Of a DNA stretch of 64,000 nucleotides, positions 34,221 through 48,000 are shown one piece after another. Within the stretch, counting starts at the first letter, position 1, and every line of letters starts with the position of its first letter. This stretch comes from Cryptomeria japonica (Eukaryota > Streptophyta > Pinopsida > Cupressales > Cupressaceae). The stretch lies in contig NC_081415.1 of assembly GCF_030272615.1 (NCBI RefSeq), forward strand, positions 188,296,270 through 188,360,269. The letters run 5' to 3'. Both the position numbers and the translations under genes were made by a program. The notes beneath the pieces are model-generated. The model saw only the letters and a list, made by a program, of their open reading frames with translations, was not told the DNA's origin and ran no database searches.

Positions 34221-36041
34221 GGAGAAACCAGTAAGGAAAAGAAGGAAGATGAACTTTACATTCTGATTTTGGAACCAGAACTAGTAAAGCTAGAAGCTGG
34301 TGAAGTGAATGCTATAGTACTAGTTCAACCAAAACAGGTAGATTCAAAAGATGATGATGATAGTGAGGAAGAAGAACCTGAAGACATTGATCATGTCATT
34401 CCAAGGTATGTGAGACTCAATCATAATCCTGACCAGATTATTGAAGATAATGATATTGGAGTGTTAACCAAAACAAGAATTAGAGAGAATTATTGTATGA
34501 TCTCCACTATTGAGCCTAGAACTGCTAAGGAACCATTTGGAGATGATCACTAGATTGAAACTATAGAAGAAGAGCTTGACCAGATTGAGAAGAACAATAC
34601 ATGGACCCTAGTACCTAGACCGGTGAATAAAAATGTGATACGCACTAAATGGGTATTCAAGAATAAGCTGAATAAAGATGGAGTAGTAGTCAAAAACAAA
34701 ACAAGATTGGTATGTAAAGGTTATGCACAAGAAGAAGGAGAAGACTATAGCAAGAAATTTGCACCATTTGCTAGATTGGAAGGTGTCAGGATTCTACTTG
34801 CATTTGCAACATATAAAGGATTCAAAGTATATTAGATGGATGTGAATTCAACATTTCTAAATGGAATACTAGGAGTATACATTGAGTAGCCAAATGGTTA
34901 TGCTTTGATTGATGCAAAGGATATGGTGTGCAAACTGTACAAGGCACTATATGGTTTGAAGCAAGCACCAAGAGAATGGTATGAAAGGCTACATTCACAC
35001 CTAATGAAGATATGTTTTTAGAGAACCAGTGAAGACAACAATATACATCTCAAATATGAAGGGGATAAGATACCAGTTAGTGAAGTGTTTGTGGATGATA
35101 TCATATTTGGAGGTAATGATGACATGAGTGACAACTTTGCAAATGAGATGAAACATGAATTTGAAATGTCTCTAGTAGGAGAGATAAAATTCTTCATAGG
35201 TTTGCAAATTCAGTAGATGAAGAGTTGTATTTTTATCACATAGTCTAAATATGTGAAAGAGGTATTGAAGATATTTGGAATGAGTGACTGTAAACCAGTT
35301 GGGACACCAATGGTTATAGGTTGTAAACTATCTAAGGAGGATGAAGCAACATGTGTTGATGAAAAGGAGTGCAGATCAATGATAGGGAAATTAAATTATG
35401 TTGTTCAAAGTAGACCGAATACTACTCATGCAGTTGGTTTAGTGGCTAGATTTCAGAAGAATCCAAAGGAGACACACTTGATAGCAACTAAAAGGATATT
35501 CAGATATTTGAAAGGTACTATTGACTATGGATTATGGTATCCATATGCAGGTAAATTTGATTTGAAGGTTTATATAGATGCAGACTAGGCAGGTAATGTT
35601 GATGATAGGAAGAGCATAACCAGTGGTGCATTCTTTCTTGGAGGAAGACTTGTATCTTGGAGTAACAAGAAGTAGAGTTGTATATCACAGTCCACTACTG
35701 AAGCTGAATATGTTGCAGCATATATGAATTGTACCTAGGCAATCTAAATGAAATACATTCTAGAAGGATTTGAGCTAAAGATTACATATCCAATAAATAT
35801 TTTATGTGACAACATGAGTGCAATAAATATTTCAAAGAACCTAGTGTTGCATCCTAGAACCAAGCATATTGAGCTGAAATATCATTTCTTGAGAGAGAAA
35901 GTGCAGAGTAAAGATTTGTTATTGGAGCATGTATCTACTAAGGAGCAGCTAGCAGATATCTTTACTAAACCTCTACCTAAGACTACTTTTGAGTATCTTA
36001 GAGGTGAGATAGGGGATGTCCCCCTACATGAGGTCAATTGA
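34221..36041 (+). pseudogene. Element A: reverse transcriptase and RNase H
   Basis: An acidic linker (DSKDDDDSEEEEPEDID) precedes the [53 protein letters not shown] (VDD at 35091-35099). RNase H follows: LKVYIDAD, DDRKSITSGAFFLGG, STTEAEYVAAYMNCT, HIELKYHFLREKV, ADIFTKPLPKTTFEYLRGE. The final stop is at 36039. About ten TAG stops fall at Gln or Trp positions; A keeps the bases deleted in B after HLVKI/HLMKI. Confidence 0.9.
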
Positions 36042-36401
36042 GAAGATGTACAATACATCAGTCCCAGAGCTAATTGAAGAATCTTGAAGCGGGATTGGTG
36101 TAGAGTGGAGTTATTCCATAGGGGGAGCATCAAGTTGCAGATTGTTGATGCAAGAGAGTGAAGTATGACACTACATGTTTTACTTTCACTTTGGCATTGT
36201 TGTCAAAGGGGGAGAAGAAGTATATGGGGAGAAGCATTGTATGATTGATAGAGAAAAGATATATAGCCAGTTACCAGCTAAAGACATGGTGACTCAATTG
36301 AAGGAGAGTACATGGTAAAATGTAAACCAAGATTCCTATACATAATCATCACAATCAAGGGCATTAATATTTGTATTGCCATTAATGCCAAAGGGGGAGA
36401 T
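36042..36401 (+). other. Element A: 3' untranslated stretch and polypurine tract
   Basis: The stretch contains two AAAGGGGGAG blocks, near 36206 and at 36390-36401. The latter directly abuts the 3' LTR and should be the true PPT. No ORF is present. Confidence 0.8.
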
Positions 36402-37691
36402 TATTGGCATTTGCATGAAGACTACATTGATGAACTATTATGTTGTCATTGATGTCAATTATAACCAGTAATGATGTTGTTATGATGTTGTTTTGCAACT
36501 GGTAGGTGAGATAGTGAAGGAAAATGATATTACTTGAGAAGCAGTGAGATCAACCAATAACCCTACCTGTTGATGTGCTAAACCCTAACTGATGGAGCTT
36601 GGTGAATCAGTTGTATTGGTTTATGATCAAATGATGAATGGTAATGATTATGCCACACATGTATGTTGTATGTGAAGAGTTTCAAATGGTTTTTGGAGTG
36701 TAGAGATAATCGTTTTATCTTGGGAATGAGTGAGTACATTTCATGAAGTGGAAACCACATGATGAGTTATAGGGATTGATGAAGTGGTGATCAAGGAGCG
36801 ATCAAGGCTTTCTTAAATGATGTGCAATGATTGCTATTTAATCCAATGGTCATACCTGAACCGATTTGTTTGTAATCTCTATGAGATCTTAGGTTTGTGA
36901 TGTGTTACCGACCTATTGTTTTGCTTATAAGGTCAAAGAGTTGTTTTGTTGTAGTGTTGGCAATTTTGGTTAAGTGTGAGTGTGATTGGTTTCTGAACTA
37001 GAAGGTGTATCTGTAGTATGTGTGAAGGTAGATAGAAGCATGAAAAGGATTTGATCAAGCAGAGTAGTGCTATTCACCAAATCAGAAAACCTCTATTGTT
37101 CAATAACAATTACTACAGTCAAATCCTAGAATCGGGTAAGCTCTAACAAGCTTAGTGCTATCTAAATCCTCTAACTAGGTGATCCATTATCTTGGATTTA
37201 AAATCCTCTACCGAGGTTATTCCTAATAGGGTATTTCTTCTAATAGGGAATTATAGGCAATCCCTTAAGCGAGTGGTCCCTAATAGGATATGCTCTTAAC
37301 AGGACTTTTGTAAGGTGTTACTAGGCTTTGCTCCTAACAAGGTGAACTTCATAAGAGTTTAGAATACTTGTGGGTATTCATCCCCACCATTCTTTTTCCC
37401 ATTTGGGTTTCCATGTCAAAATCATTGTGTCAAGTGGTGAATGTTTTTGTGGTTATGTTTGCTATGGTTAATTTTCTTAAGTGCTAAATCCACTTAGATA
37501 TGATAAGATGACTGACAGTAATCTGAAATATATTTTTACTATTGTTAGCAAAGTATTTGAATGTTTTTGTTAAATTTTTTGAGATTTTCAGAGTTGTTAT
37601 ACTATTATTCTGATATGACAGTCAACTGGTATACTTGGTAGTGATATTGCAATTTGTAGTTCAGTGTTTGAACCAGTTACTTTTGAGTTTG
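36402..37691 (+). mobile_element. Element A: 3' LTR, truncated
   Basis: It aligns with the 5' LTR from its first bases, although TGTTGG is TATTGG here. The match ends at GAGTTTG (37685-37691). The last ~85 bp of the LTR are missing and unrelated sequence follows, so A has no testable right TSD. This copy is not interrupted by B and shows the intact target of the B insertion near 36730. Confidence 0.88.
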
Positions 37692-37728
37692 TCTTAAGAG
37701 ATTGTTTTTGAGTTCAGTGTTTCACTCC

Positions 37729-37962
37729 TAATGACATCATATGACCCTTTAGAACAGCATATAACCACTCAAGACACCATATGACCCCTTTTACCATCCT
37801 AGTACATGATATGACCCCTTATGACACCATATGACCCATTGGGACAATATGATGTCTTAAGGGGTTATATGATGTCCTAAGGGATCATATGGTGTTCTAA
37901 GACATGTGTGGCCCCTTAGGACCCCATATGACTCCTCAGAACTCCACATGACCTTTTTTAAC
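37729..37962. repeat. CATATGACCCCTT satellite, left part
   Basis: Imperfect 20-bp units (AGGACACCATATGACCCCTT) occur in both orientations. They turn around at ATGGTGTTCTAA-GACATGTGTGG-CCCCTTAGGACCCCAT (37890-37927). The array stops at TTAAC (37958-37962), where element C is inserted. The same repeat resumes at 55166. Confidence 0.85.
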
Positions 37963-40744
37963 TATTGAACATAGGATACCACTAAGAAGGGGGGGTGAAT
38001 CAGTGGTTTCCAAAAACTTAACCTTTAAATCCTAACATTGGTTAGCAATTCTACCACTAAGGGAATATACCAGTGAGATAAGAAAGGAAATCAAAATGCA
38101 ATCACACAAAGGCACATCACATAACACCAATATATACAAGGAAAACCCAATATGGGAAAAACCTCGTTGAGAAATGTTGTTGGAGTCTACTGCTCTAATC
38201 CAACCTCACAATAAACACTGAATACAAAGTTTAGGGTATCAACCGAAGGAGCACCAACCCTTGATTTGCACCAACCCAAGGAGCACCGATCCCTAATTTA
38301 GGGAACCAACCCAAGGAACACCAACCCCTACACCGAGCACTAACTCAGTGTTCATAATGACTATAAAAAATACAAAAGTTATAACCCGATTACAAATGAA
38401 TCCTATAACCCCATAAAATGTCTCTTCACCGGTCCACATCTACTCTGCTCTCTTCTCATTCTCTGCTCACCTTCTCTCACTCTTTTCTCTACTCTAACTC
38501 TACCTTATCTTCTCCCTTCCCACTTTGTTTCTCTTTTCTCCTTTGCTCATTGTAGTTCTCTTAGAAGTTCAAACTTTACCGGTTAGATAGACTGTCAGAT
38601 ACTGCACCTCATTACTAATTATCCTACTTACCAGTCACACCCTACTCTGTTTGTTCCTTGGCTAATATCCATCAGCATCCACTCTCTTCTTATTCACACT
38701 CTTTTGTTGTCTTGTTGGATCTAGCACTACCATTTCACTTTATGGATACACTCTTGCAACTTACTAGTTACTTTGGCCACACCGGTTTAACCTTATGTTA
38801 AACCCTCTTACCGGTTTCTCCCTTCAACACTCTCAATCACTTATACATAAAAAAAATTTCTACACTCTTCACTTGGATTTGGCATCTAATCTGACCTCCT
38901 TCATCACCCTTCATAGCAGCATCCAGTTAGATCTTAAACCTCCATATTTATACTCGGGATTTCCTACCAAAATGGAAACTCAAACTTCACAACCTAGGAT
39001 TTTCTTCACTAACTCAATCTGTATCAGATCTTATCGGATCCCTTCTTCAAGGTTGATAACCTGCAATAGATCACCCATCACCACCAATCTCATAGCTTCT
39101 AATACATGTTTTCTATATTTAGCAAACACGACAAACTGATCATCGACAAACTGATCATCGACTTGCTTCTTTTAGTCACATTAAATGATCTCATGGTTAC
39201 TTTCTCTAGGTCAACAATCTGATCAGATCTCCTACTTTGATCATCTCACCAAGGAGCTTCCTTCAATCTACCTTGAGCCACACACCTTAGCAACCGACCC
39301 ATGATTTATGCAGTCAATATTTAATGTCGACCAACTCACCAACTATCTTACTGACTCATGGTTCATCTATCACTATAGGTTTGACACCTAGAGTCCATCT
39401 ATCAACTCTATCAGCATCCACCTCTTCTTACCATGTACTTTTAGGCTTAATCACTGACAAACAACTCAACTGGTGTACACCCTATACTATCGGTCCATCT
39501 TTCCTACCAGTTCTTTAACCCTGTCAGTCAACCTTTATGCTTGCACTTTATTGTTCTACCGATGGATCACATGAATTGGTCACCAAGCAATCAATCCACT
39601 GCTTGTATCCAAAGGGGATCACCATTCATATCTTCATCAGGCAAAATCCTTTCACCTTTGCCTATTTGGACACTTACCATTTGACACAACACATCAGCTA
39701 TCTTCAATGCAGATTATCCTATATACTAGTGGAAATGTTTCCTAGTGGACAACACTCTTGCCTGCACAAAGGTGACACCCTTGATGACTCCATGCCATCA
39801 TCTTTCAACCATCTCCATTGGTGACAACATCAATCTCCATTTGAATCTTGGTAAATCCATATTTGCAACTCCAAAACCTCTTACATCCTTCTTTATCTAA
39901 CCATTTCTCCTCACAACCAATTTGCCAAAGTGGAAAACTCATCAAAGTGATTCTTCCTCTTCTATTGAGGTAGCTCATCATTCTCTCACTTGTTGAATCG
40001 ATGCACAACTTCATTTTCACATGTTGGAGGCTTCTAATGTTTCACTTTGGTCATCCAGTATGTGTCTTGAATCTCCTGCCTCCAACTTCTCTGTCTGTCT
40101 TATCTAAGAGGGTTATGATGCATTCCATGCATGTTAAGAGATAAGCTCAGTATGATCACTTAGTAATTGGGTAGATCCTTGTCACTTGCTAGCCAATAAC
40201 TTGTGGGAATTGGTGATCATTACTTGTTCTCAATCTTCTTTTGGCATTGCACTAATGTGACTTCCCTGTTTGAGTAGATACATCTTTAACTTGACATATG
40301 ACCTAGTAGATTTTCCCATATGTCATTCTTACTTACTGAGGCAACACACCTTTCTATCAGTCTCTTCTTCATTTGATGTTAGCATCTATGACTAGTGGGA
40401 GTCTTGCTATGTGTCATCAAACAAAATTCATACCAGTAACATGTCCTTCTTCATTAGGTCTACCTTGCTTGCATACCAATCGCATGCTTTCTGGTTGGTA
40501 ACCATACACTGCCAACACATCACTCACCAGTTGGCATTACCATAATGTCAACTATCTGCAATGCCTATTCACCGGTCAACATCCCAGGTTATGTATCCAA
40601 TACTAACTTGTGTAGCAGTGACTCCAATGACCACAATGTCAGTTGACATCAATGACAATATATCAACTATCTCACATATTGGTTGCCCTGCTATAGCAGT
40701 AACATGCTATACCGGTTGACATCAATGACAACACAATGCCAATA
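37963..40744 (-). mobile_element. Element C: 3' LTR (minus strand), intact copy
   Basis: On the minus strand this 2,782-bp LTR starts TATTGGCATTG after a PPT-like AAAGGGGGAGAT and ends GTTCAATA. The left TSD is TTAAC (37958-37962) and its partner is at 55166-55170, after the split 5' LTR. It includes the conserved copia R-region block, GGAAAACCCAATATGGGAAAAA on the plus strand near 38148. There are no ORFs of note. Confidence 0.85.
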
Positions 40745-42369
40745 ATCTCCCCCTTTGGCACTGATATCAACACATTTAGTATCCAGTATACCACATATTT
40801 CCTCTCCCCCTTTGACATAATGACAAAGGGTACTGGCAAAGCTTTCTACCATTTGTCTCTCTCCCTTTGACCATTATTCTCTGCATTCTCTCATCCATGT
40901 AACACTGGAGATAGAGGGCTGAAACACCAACTGACACTAATTTCTCTGCTACCAAAGGTATATACCAATATGATACCAATTTTTGAAAAATGTGTCAGTG
41001 AATTTTACTTGCCTATCGGTCAGACTGCATCTTCTCCCCCTTTGATATGCAACAAGTTATTCAGACACCAATTTGTTGATAGCAATTGTTGATGCTGACA
41101 TTAATACCAATTTGATATTAATTGTGTATTCTATGATACAAAATGTATGTACCAATCTGATAATAATATTTATACTCTTTCCTTGTGCAGGTAACTCTCC
41201 CTCTTTGTCAACTCTCCTTGTATACCTGTCTAGTGTTCCTTTCACCCAGTGATCTAATTGTGATTTCAATAAGTAAAAATTGGGTAGATATTGAAATAAA
41301 CCACAAAAGAGGACCAATGAGAACTTCCCAAAGTCTTATCCTTACTGGTGTAGTAGAAAATATACTTGATCTCCTCCTGTGTCAAGCATGTCTGATACCA
41401 ATCATAAGATATGGTTGTGAACTCCCCTTGAGCCATAGATCACAGGTCCTAAACTAGTTCTCCAATCTGCACCTAGTATCGGTTGAGCTTACCATATATG
41501 ATTTGCAAATGATATTCCATTCCCATGACATCCATTTCACCTTGTGACATGATCTTGAATGACCACAATGCCAAACCACAACACCATCATGTCAACTATC
41601 AAACTGGTTAACTCATACTAATAAATGCATATATGAACAACTACCAGACCACCACAACATCAATAAGGACACTTCCAATATCACCTGAGACATGATTTCA
41701 TCTATGCAGGCCATAGGAGCCACAACATTGTTACCAAAACACATTGACCCATATACTCTACTATATCGGTACCACACTGCACATACCGGTTTGCTCTACC
41801 AGTCCAACATCTCTATCAAAACATCTTCCTTCAACCTCTATATTCTTGTGTCCAATGCTTTTGATACAAATTGTTTGTCTATTGACACTATTAGTTGTGT
41901 TCCATCTCACATATATAGATGTGTAGTCAAGGCACTAACTACACATATACCGTCGTCTCAACTTCTCCTTTACACTGGTGAGAAACTTTCCTTATATTTG
42001 CCCTTTTTCAAATTAGGGGGTTGAATGATGTAATCATTATGCAACTCCCCCTAATGTCCTACATCTCCTTTAATCCTTAGGAGATATCACCTATGTATTT
42101 AATGTACAGTGTTGGTCCATGGTTCTATCATCCTTCTTCTTTCTCCATACCTTCTTGGTCTCATTCCTTTTCTCATTTGCAGCCTTTCGAGCAGGTCTTA
42201 TTTTATTTTTCTGATTTTCCCTTGCCTTACATGGTTTTGCAGCATGACCAGAAGCATTTTTCTAGAAGCATCCTGTGCTCATGCCAACTGGATGATTGGA
42301 GATCCTTCTATCAAACCGGTTTGCTCCTCTTCTCCTGATCATATTGTTGTAGCCAGCTACCAGTTTCAA
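40745..42369 (-). other. Element C: 3' noncoding internal region
   Basis: On the minus strand several AAAGGGGGAG-like purine blocks lie within the first 300 bp inside the LTR (near 40748, 40805 and 41035). I see no pol domain. On the plus strand the region is pyrimidine-rich with short frames only. Confidence 0.6.
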
Positions 42370-44112
42370 CTAACTCCTTGACCTTCCAGGAGTGTATCTC
42401 CTTTGCTTCCATGTAGGTCTTTGTCTCCTATGTATTTTTTCATCACTTCCATATTGGGCATAGCTATTATATCGGCTTCCATGTGCATGCAACTTCTTCT
42501 TCCTACACTCGTGACATTTATGGCTAAATCCATTACAGTTATAACATACATAATTTACATTTCTAGGAGAAGCAAATGGATTCTTTTTGGCATAATGGGG
42601 AGTGAGATTATGCATGTTTCTATATTATGATATTTTATGCCCATATGCATTACATCCTTTAGTAACTAACCTGCTATTCCTAGGAAGAACACTTTGTCTA
42701 TTACTAGGCCTCATTTTGAATTCATCTGCTCTATGGCCATAATCTTTGCATGCAAAGAAGTAACTGGGGAAGGAGGGCTTATTAATTAAAAATTTGTTTT
42801 CCCAAACATGAGGTGATTTTACCAGTTTGGCTTCTTTATTTCTACTTCTCTCGGGATGAATCTTAGGTTGTTCAATCTCTATAGTTCTTCCAGCTGACCC
42901 CTTTTTCTGCCATCCTTGTTTTGTCTTGTGATTAGCATCATCTCTCTATCTTCTACTGGTGGGAGGTCTTTTAGACTATCTTCTCATGTTCTTACTATCG
43001 GTGAAGCTATCTTCTCTCATCTTTCCTTTCCCTTTACGATCAACATTATTCCTCCTTATAGCATCGGTCTTCATCTTCATGTCTTCACCAGTTGTATTTA
43101 GGTCTATCTTCCTTCTTGGAGCATTCCTGACTGTGAAATTTTGACCCTTGTCCTTTCCACTTGAGGAGACAAAGTGTATTTCTTTGTTGGGGATGTCCTT
43201 GCTTGTGGAGCATTCACCAACAACATATCCTAAACCTTTGGTATCCTTGAAGTATTTTTGTTGATTCAACATTTTGTCCAAGGCATCAATGTTGCCACCA
43301 TACCGGATCCTTACCTTGAGATAATTCTAACACATCTCAAAGTCTTTCCTCAGAATCTCCATTTAATCTTTTAGATTCTAACATTCTCTATCCTTTGTCT
43401 CTACTTCTAGCTCCATCTCTTCACTCCTTCTTTTATTAGCATCAAGGAATGATTTCAATTCATCAGTCATTCCTTTGGCTTCTTCAAGTTGAGTTGTCAA
43501 TATGTAGATATTTTTTTTTGACTCTTCAAGGCATCTTCTCAACTCGCTGCATTCATCATGAACTATTTTTTTATTAATCTTAAATTCATTTGTAACATTT
43601 TGCAGCTCTTCTAGTGCGCTTACCAACTCACCTTCAAGATCAACCTCTGCTTCAAGTTCTTCTTCTTCTTCTTCATCATTGTCAAACAAATCTTGCCAGT
43701 GGGATCGATCTGCATTATGACTATTTGATGTGTGCACCTAATTTTGAGCTTCTTGGGCCATGAAGAGATGGGTTTCTTCTCCATCATTGTTTCAGCAGTT
43801 GATTAATCTATCTTCATCATCTGCACATGTGTTTTCTCTATTCTCCTTTTTTCAACAAACCTCTTCTACAGTCGTAGGCTCATTCCCATAGAGCTTCCTC
43901 AATCTATCCCACAAGCTCTTTGCCAACTTGCACTTGTTCACTTTTGAAGAAACATAACTGGTAAGTCCACTGAGGGTAGCCATCATGGCTTCACCATTGC
44001 ACATAGATCTTCTTTCTTCTTCGGGACTAGTAGGAGGACTAACAGGGCTAGATAGAACATTAACAACTGATATCCAAGCATAATAGACTAAAGAGGACAC
44101 ATAGACTTCCAT
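42370..44112 (-). pseudogene. Element C: gag-only coding region
   Basis: Reading leftward, the Gag core ends KCKLAKSLWDRLRKLYGNE (43900). A long acidic coiled coil follows (DNDEEEEEELEAEVDLEGEL, then ELRRCLEESKKNIYILTTQL, 43378-43737). A basic region (RKGKGKMREDS) and two zinc knuckles come next, FACKDYGHRADEF near 42740 and CYNCNGFSHKCHEC near 42510. This order resembles the Gag of copia elements with long LTRs. Stops and frameshifts separate the blocks. No protease, integrase, RT or RNase H can be found before the 3' LTR, so C is nonautonomous. Confidence 0.75.
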
Positions 44113-44242
44113 TCTACAACTTCATATATAATAGTTAGACCCATCAAGTATAGGAGTGGGGAATGACACAAAACTGACCATTGTGTTCACACAAACCAGA
44201 ATCTACCCAAGATAGAGAAAGCTTATCTAACTGGGAACCTAG

Positions 44243-44254
44243 GCTCTGATACCA
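44243..44254 (-). other. Primer binding site, element C
   Basis: On the minus strand this reads TGGTATCAGAGC. It is separated by 2 bp from the LTR end (GTTCAACA), which fixes C's orientation. Confidence 0.88.
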
Positions 44255-44256
44255 AT

Positions 44257-44345
44257 TGTTGAACACAAGATACCACTAAGAAGGGGGTTAAATCAATTGT
44301 TTCCAAAACCTTAACCTTTAAATCCTAACTACAAGTATTGGTTAG
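44257..44345 (-). mobile_element. Element C: 5' LTR, piece nearest the PBS
   Basis: It matches the start of the copy at 37963 (ACACAAGATACCACTAAGAAGGGGG). It is cut by element D, with TSD GTTAG at 44341-44345 and 51352-51356. Confidence 0.88.
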
Positions 44346-44825
44346 TGTTGGATTTTGCCAAGATCAAGCGCACAATGAAAAGCATAAAAGAGACAATAGA
44401 ATGACAAGAACAAACTGTATTCTCATCAATATAAAAATGATCAACTGGATTAACCAATACAATGACTAGAGGCCTGCTTATATAGGCAAGGCCATATGGA
44501 TGTATGAGCACACAAATATGACAAGTGGCTCAATGAGAAACAAGGGTAGGTAGGAAATAGGTGTGGGTAGGTAGGAGAAATAATATAATATTCCACATGA
44601 GGTGGATCACCCACCGAAGGTGGAATTATCACTCCACAATAAGTGGATATGATAGTGTAATAACAAGATCAACACCATAAGAGGTGGAATTTCTCCTACA
44701 CACACTATCCCAATGAGGCACAAACACCCAAGTGTCTCATATCCAAACTACTATGAAATGCATTATCCTAAGTAAACTTAAGTAAGTGTAATAATATCCA
44801 TGATGAATAATTATTTACACCAACA
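44346..44825 (-). mobile_element. Element D: 3' LTR (minus strand), 480 bp
   Basis: Plus-strand ends are TGTTGGATTTTGCC and ATTTACACCAACA, so the termini are TGTTGG/CCAACA. It differs from the other D LTR (50872-51351) at about four positions, suggesting a recent insertion. The minus strand carries TATATAAG at 44477-44484. A G-run PPT (AAGGGGGGG on the minus strand) abuts it at 44826-44834. Confidence 0.95.
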
Positions 44826-45059
44826 CCCCCCCTTAAGTGCAACTTAGGGGAATGCACTTAAGTCTACAATGAAACTAAGCAATGCAAGATGGGTCCCGGC
44901 TACGAGGCCATGATAGGGACCCATGTACAACATGCAAATGTAAGCAAAATAATGCAATGCAATCTCTCACAAACGGAGAAAGGGAGAAAACCCAGTGGGA
45001 AAAAACTCCCCCCCAAAAGAGAGATGAATGTACAAAAGAATCTCAAGGAAGAAGGACAA

Positions 45060-48000
45060 AACCTCAAAGAGGAAAAAGTCCCCCCCATAAGAGAGGAAGG
45101 AGAAGTCAGCTGACCCCCCCTAATGACACATCCCGCACCCCCAAGAGAGCTCACAACTGCTGGAACTTACTCTCGGTGAAAGGTTTGGTGAATATGTCAG
45201 CAAACTGCTCTTCTATAGAACAATACTGCAAATCAATGACCTACTCCTGGATGAGCTCTCGGATATAGTGCATATGAATCTCGATGTGTTTGGTCCGCTA
45301 GTGCTGGACCAAGTTCTTCGAGATGGCAATGGCACTCTGATTGTCACAAGATAGGACTGTCGGCCGTGGAGTAGGGAATCCAAACTCTGTGAGAATCTGC
45401 TGGAGCCAAATGGTCTCAGTCACTGCATTAACAGTGCCTCGATACTCAGCCTCAGTCGAAGAGAGAGCAATAGCATGTTGCTTCTTGCTCTGCCAACAAA
45501 TGGGGCCCGAACCAAGGTGAAAACTGTAACCAGAAGTAGACTTACGATCAACTAGATCGCCAGCCCAATCGGAGTCTATGTAACCAACCAAGCAAAGTCC
45601 TGTGCCTGCTACATGGTGAATCCCATAGTGATGTGTACCCTGGATGTAATGTAGAATGCGTTTGGCAGCTTTCCAATGAAGCTCATGTGGTTCCTGCATG
45701 AAGCGGGAAACCATGCCAACTGCAAATGAAATATTAGGGCGTGTATGAGTCAAGTAGATGAGAGTACCCACAAGCTGACGATACAAAGTGGCATCAACTA
45801 GTGGAGAAGAACTCTGAGCCTCAAGCTTGACTCCTGAAAGAAAGGGAGTCGGGGCAGGCTTACAATCAGCCATATGAAAGTGTGCAAGTAGATCAAGAGC
45901 ATACTTGGGCTGCGATAGAGTAATCCCAGAAGGTGACTGTGAAATCTCTATCCCGAGAAAGTAGTGCAAAAGACCCAAGTCAGTCATAGAAAATCTGTCA
46001 TGCAAAGCAGATTTGACCCTGCTAATGATGGATGAAGTACTCCCTGTAATGATCAAGTCATCAACATAGAGCACAAGTATCAAGTGAGAGTCATCCTGTC
46101 GCAAAATGTAGACATTCGGATCGGAATGACACCTGGTGAAACCTACGGAGAGTAGAAAGGAATCCATCTTGGCATACCAAGCCCTGGGGGCCTGCTTAAG
46201 GCCATAGATAGATTTCCTTAGTCGGCAAACCAAAGAAGTATCCTGGATGAAACCCTGTGGCTGCTCCATATAAATCTCCTCATCAAGATCACCATGAAGA
46301 AAGGCACTCTTCACATCCATCTGATGTACATCCCAACCATGAGCTGTAGCTATAGCAAGTGTCAAACGAATGGAGTTCATCTTAGCTACGGGTGCAAAGG
46401 TCTCAGTATAGTCAACACCTGCAACCTGTGAGAAACCTTTTGCAACAAGTCGAGCCTTATACTTATCCACACTACCATCCGCTGCAAACTTGGTCCGATA
46501 GATCCACTTACATCGAACCATCTTTCTCCCCTTAGGGAGATGGACTAGATCCCATGTGTTGTTCCTTATCAAGGAACTATACTCTTCCTCCATAGCTTGG
46601 TCCCACTCAGGAACCCCTGATGCTTCCCTGAATGTCTGTGGATCAGAAGCGGTAGCAATAAATGCATGTGGAAGATCCTGATGTTGTGATCAAGTTCTCC
46701 GTGTATCCAAAGGATCCCCAACAAGAGAACCCGTGGACTCAAGTGTCTGTCGAGCCCAATGAGGTCTAGGTGGAGGTGGAGAACGAGGCACCTCAACTGC
46801 AAGTGGACCCGGCGGAGGTGTAACCCTGCGAGTCGGAGTTGAGGGAGTCACATCATCTGAATCACTAACATCACTATCCACAATGGAGGAAGGTGGAGGA
46901 GGTAGAGAGGCTAAGCTAGGAGAGCTTTCCTCAAAGTGAACACTCCTCTCAATGAATACCTCATGTGTCTCTGGATCCATCAATCTGTATGCCTTAACAC
47001 CCTCAGGATATCCAACAAATATGCAAGGCCGACTCTATGGTTCCAATGCCTTGCATTTCTATGGAGGTATGCGAGCCCATGCTGGACACCCAAAGACTCT
47101 GAAATGTCTCACAATCAGTTTCCTACCAACCCAAGCTTCAAAAGGAGTAATACCTTGTAAAGCTTTGTGAGGAACCTGATTCTGGATGTGTGTGGCACAA
47201 CTGATAGCCTCTGCCCAAAAGGCGGGATCAAGAGAACGTGCATGAATCATACAGCTAGCCATTTCTTTGAGAGTTCGATTCTTGCGTTCTGCAACCCCAT
47301 TCTGCTGTGGAGTGTATGCAACAGAATGCTGAAGATCAATCCCCTCAAATGTACAAAAATCCTCAAGTCTCTTGTTCACATATTCCCTGCCATTATCTGT
47401 ACGAAGAATCTTGATCACTTTCCCTGATTGCTTCTCCACACGAGTCTTGAAGTCCTGAAATCTGTCAAATACTTCACTCTTATGAATGAGAAAGTAGACC
47501 CAAGTGAAGCAGGAGTAGTCATCAATGAAGGTAAGAACATAGCGGGCCTTACTAAAGGAAGGTGCTGGAAATGGACCTGCTACATCACTGTGAACAAGTT
47601 GAAGAACTTCCAAAGCTCTCCAAGTTTTCTCTTTATCAAATTTCTCTTCGAGATGCTTGCCCATGGAACAACCTGAACATACACCCTCTGAAAAGCTGAT
47701 TCAAGGAAGACCTGTGACCATGTCTTTAGTGCTGAGCTGCTGAAGATAGTGGTAGTTGAGGTGACCAAACCGCTCATGCCATAGCTTACTTTCTGAATTT
47801 GAATGAGTAAGCAAGGCCCTAGAAGGTGAACGTGGCACAAAGTGGGAAAATGAATAAAGCCTTGAGTTGTCATTGACTTGTCCCACTGCTACCAAGGCAT
47901 CATCATCAAGTTCCTTTACCACAACTGAATCTGGTGTAAACTCAACCTTTTTCCCATTCCCATAGTGAGTGATTTGGTAGATGGAGAGAAGGTTGGTAGA

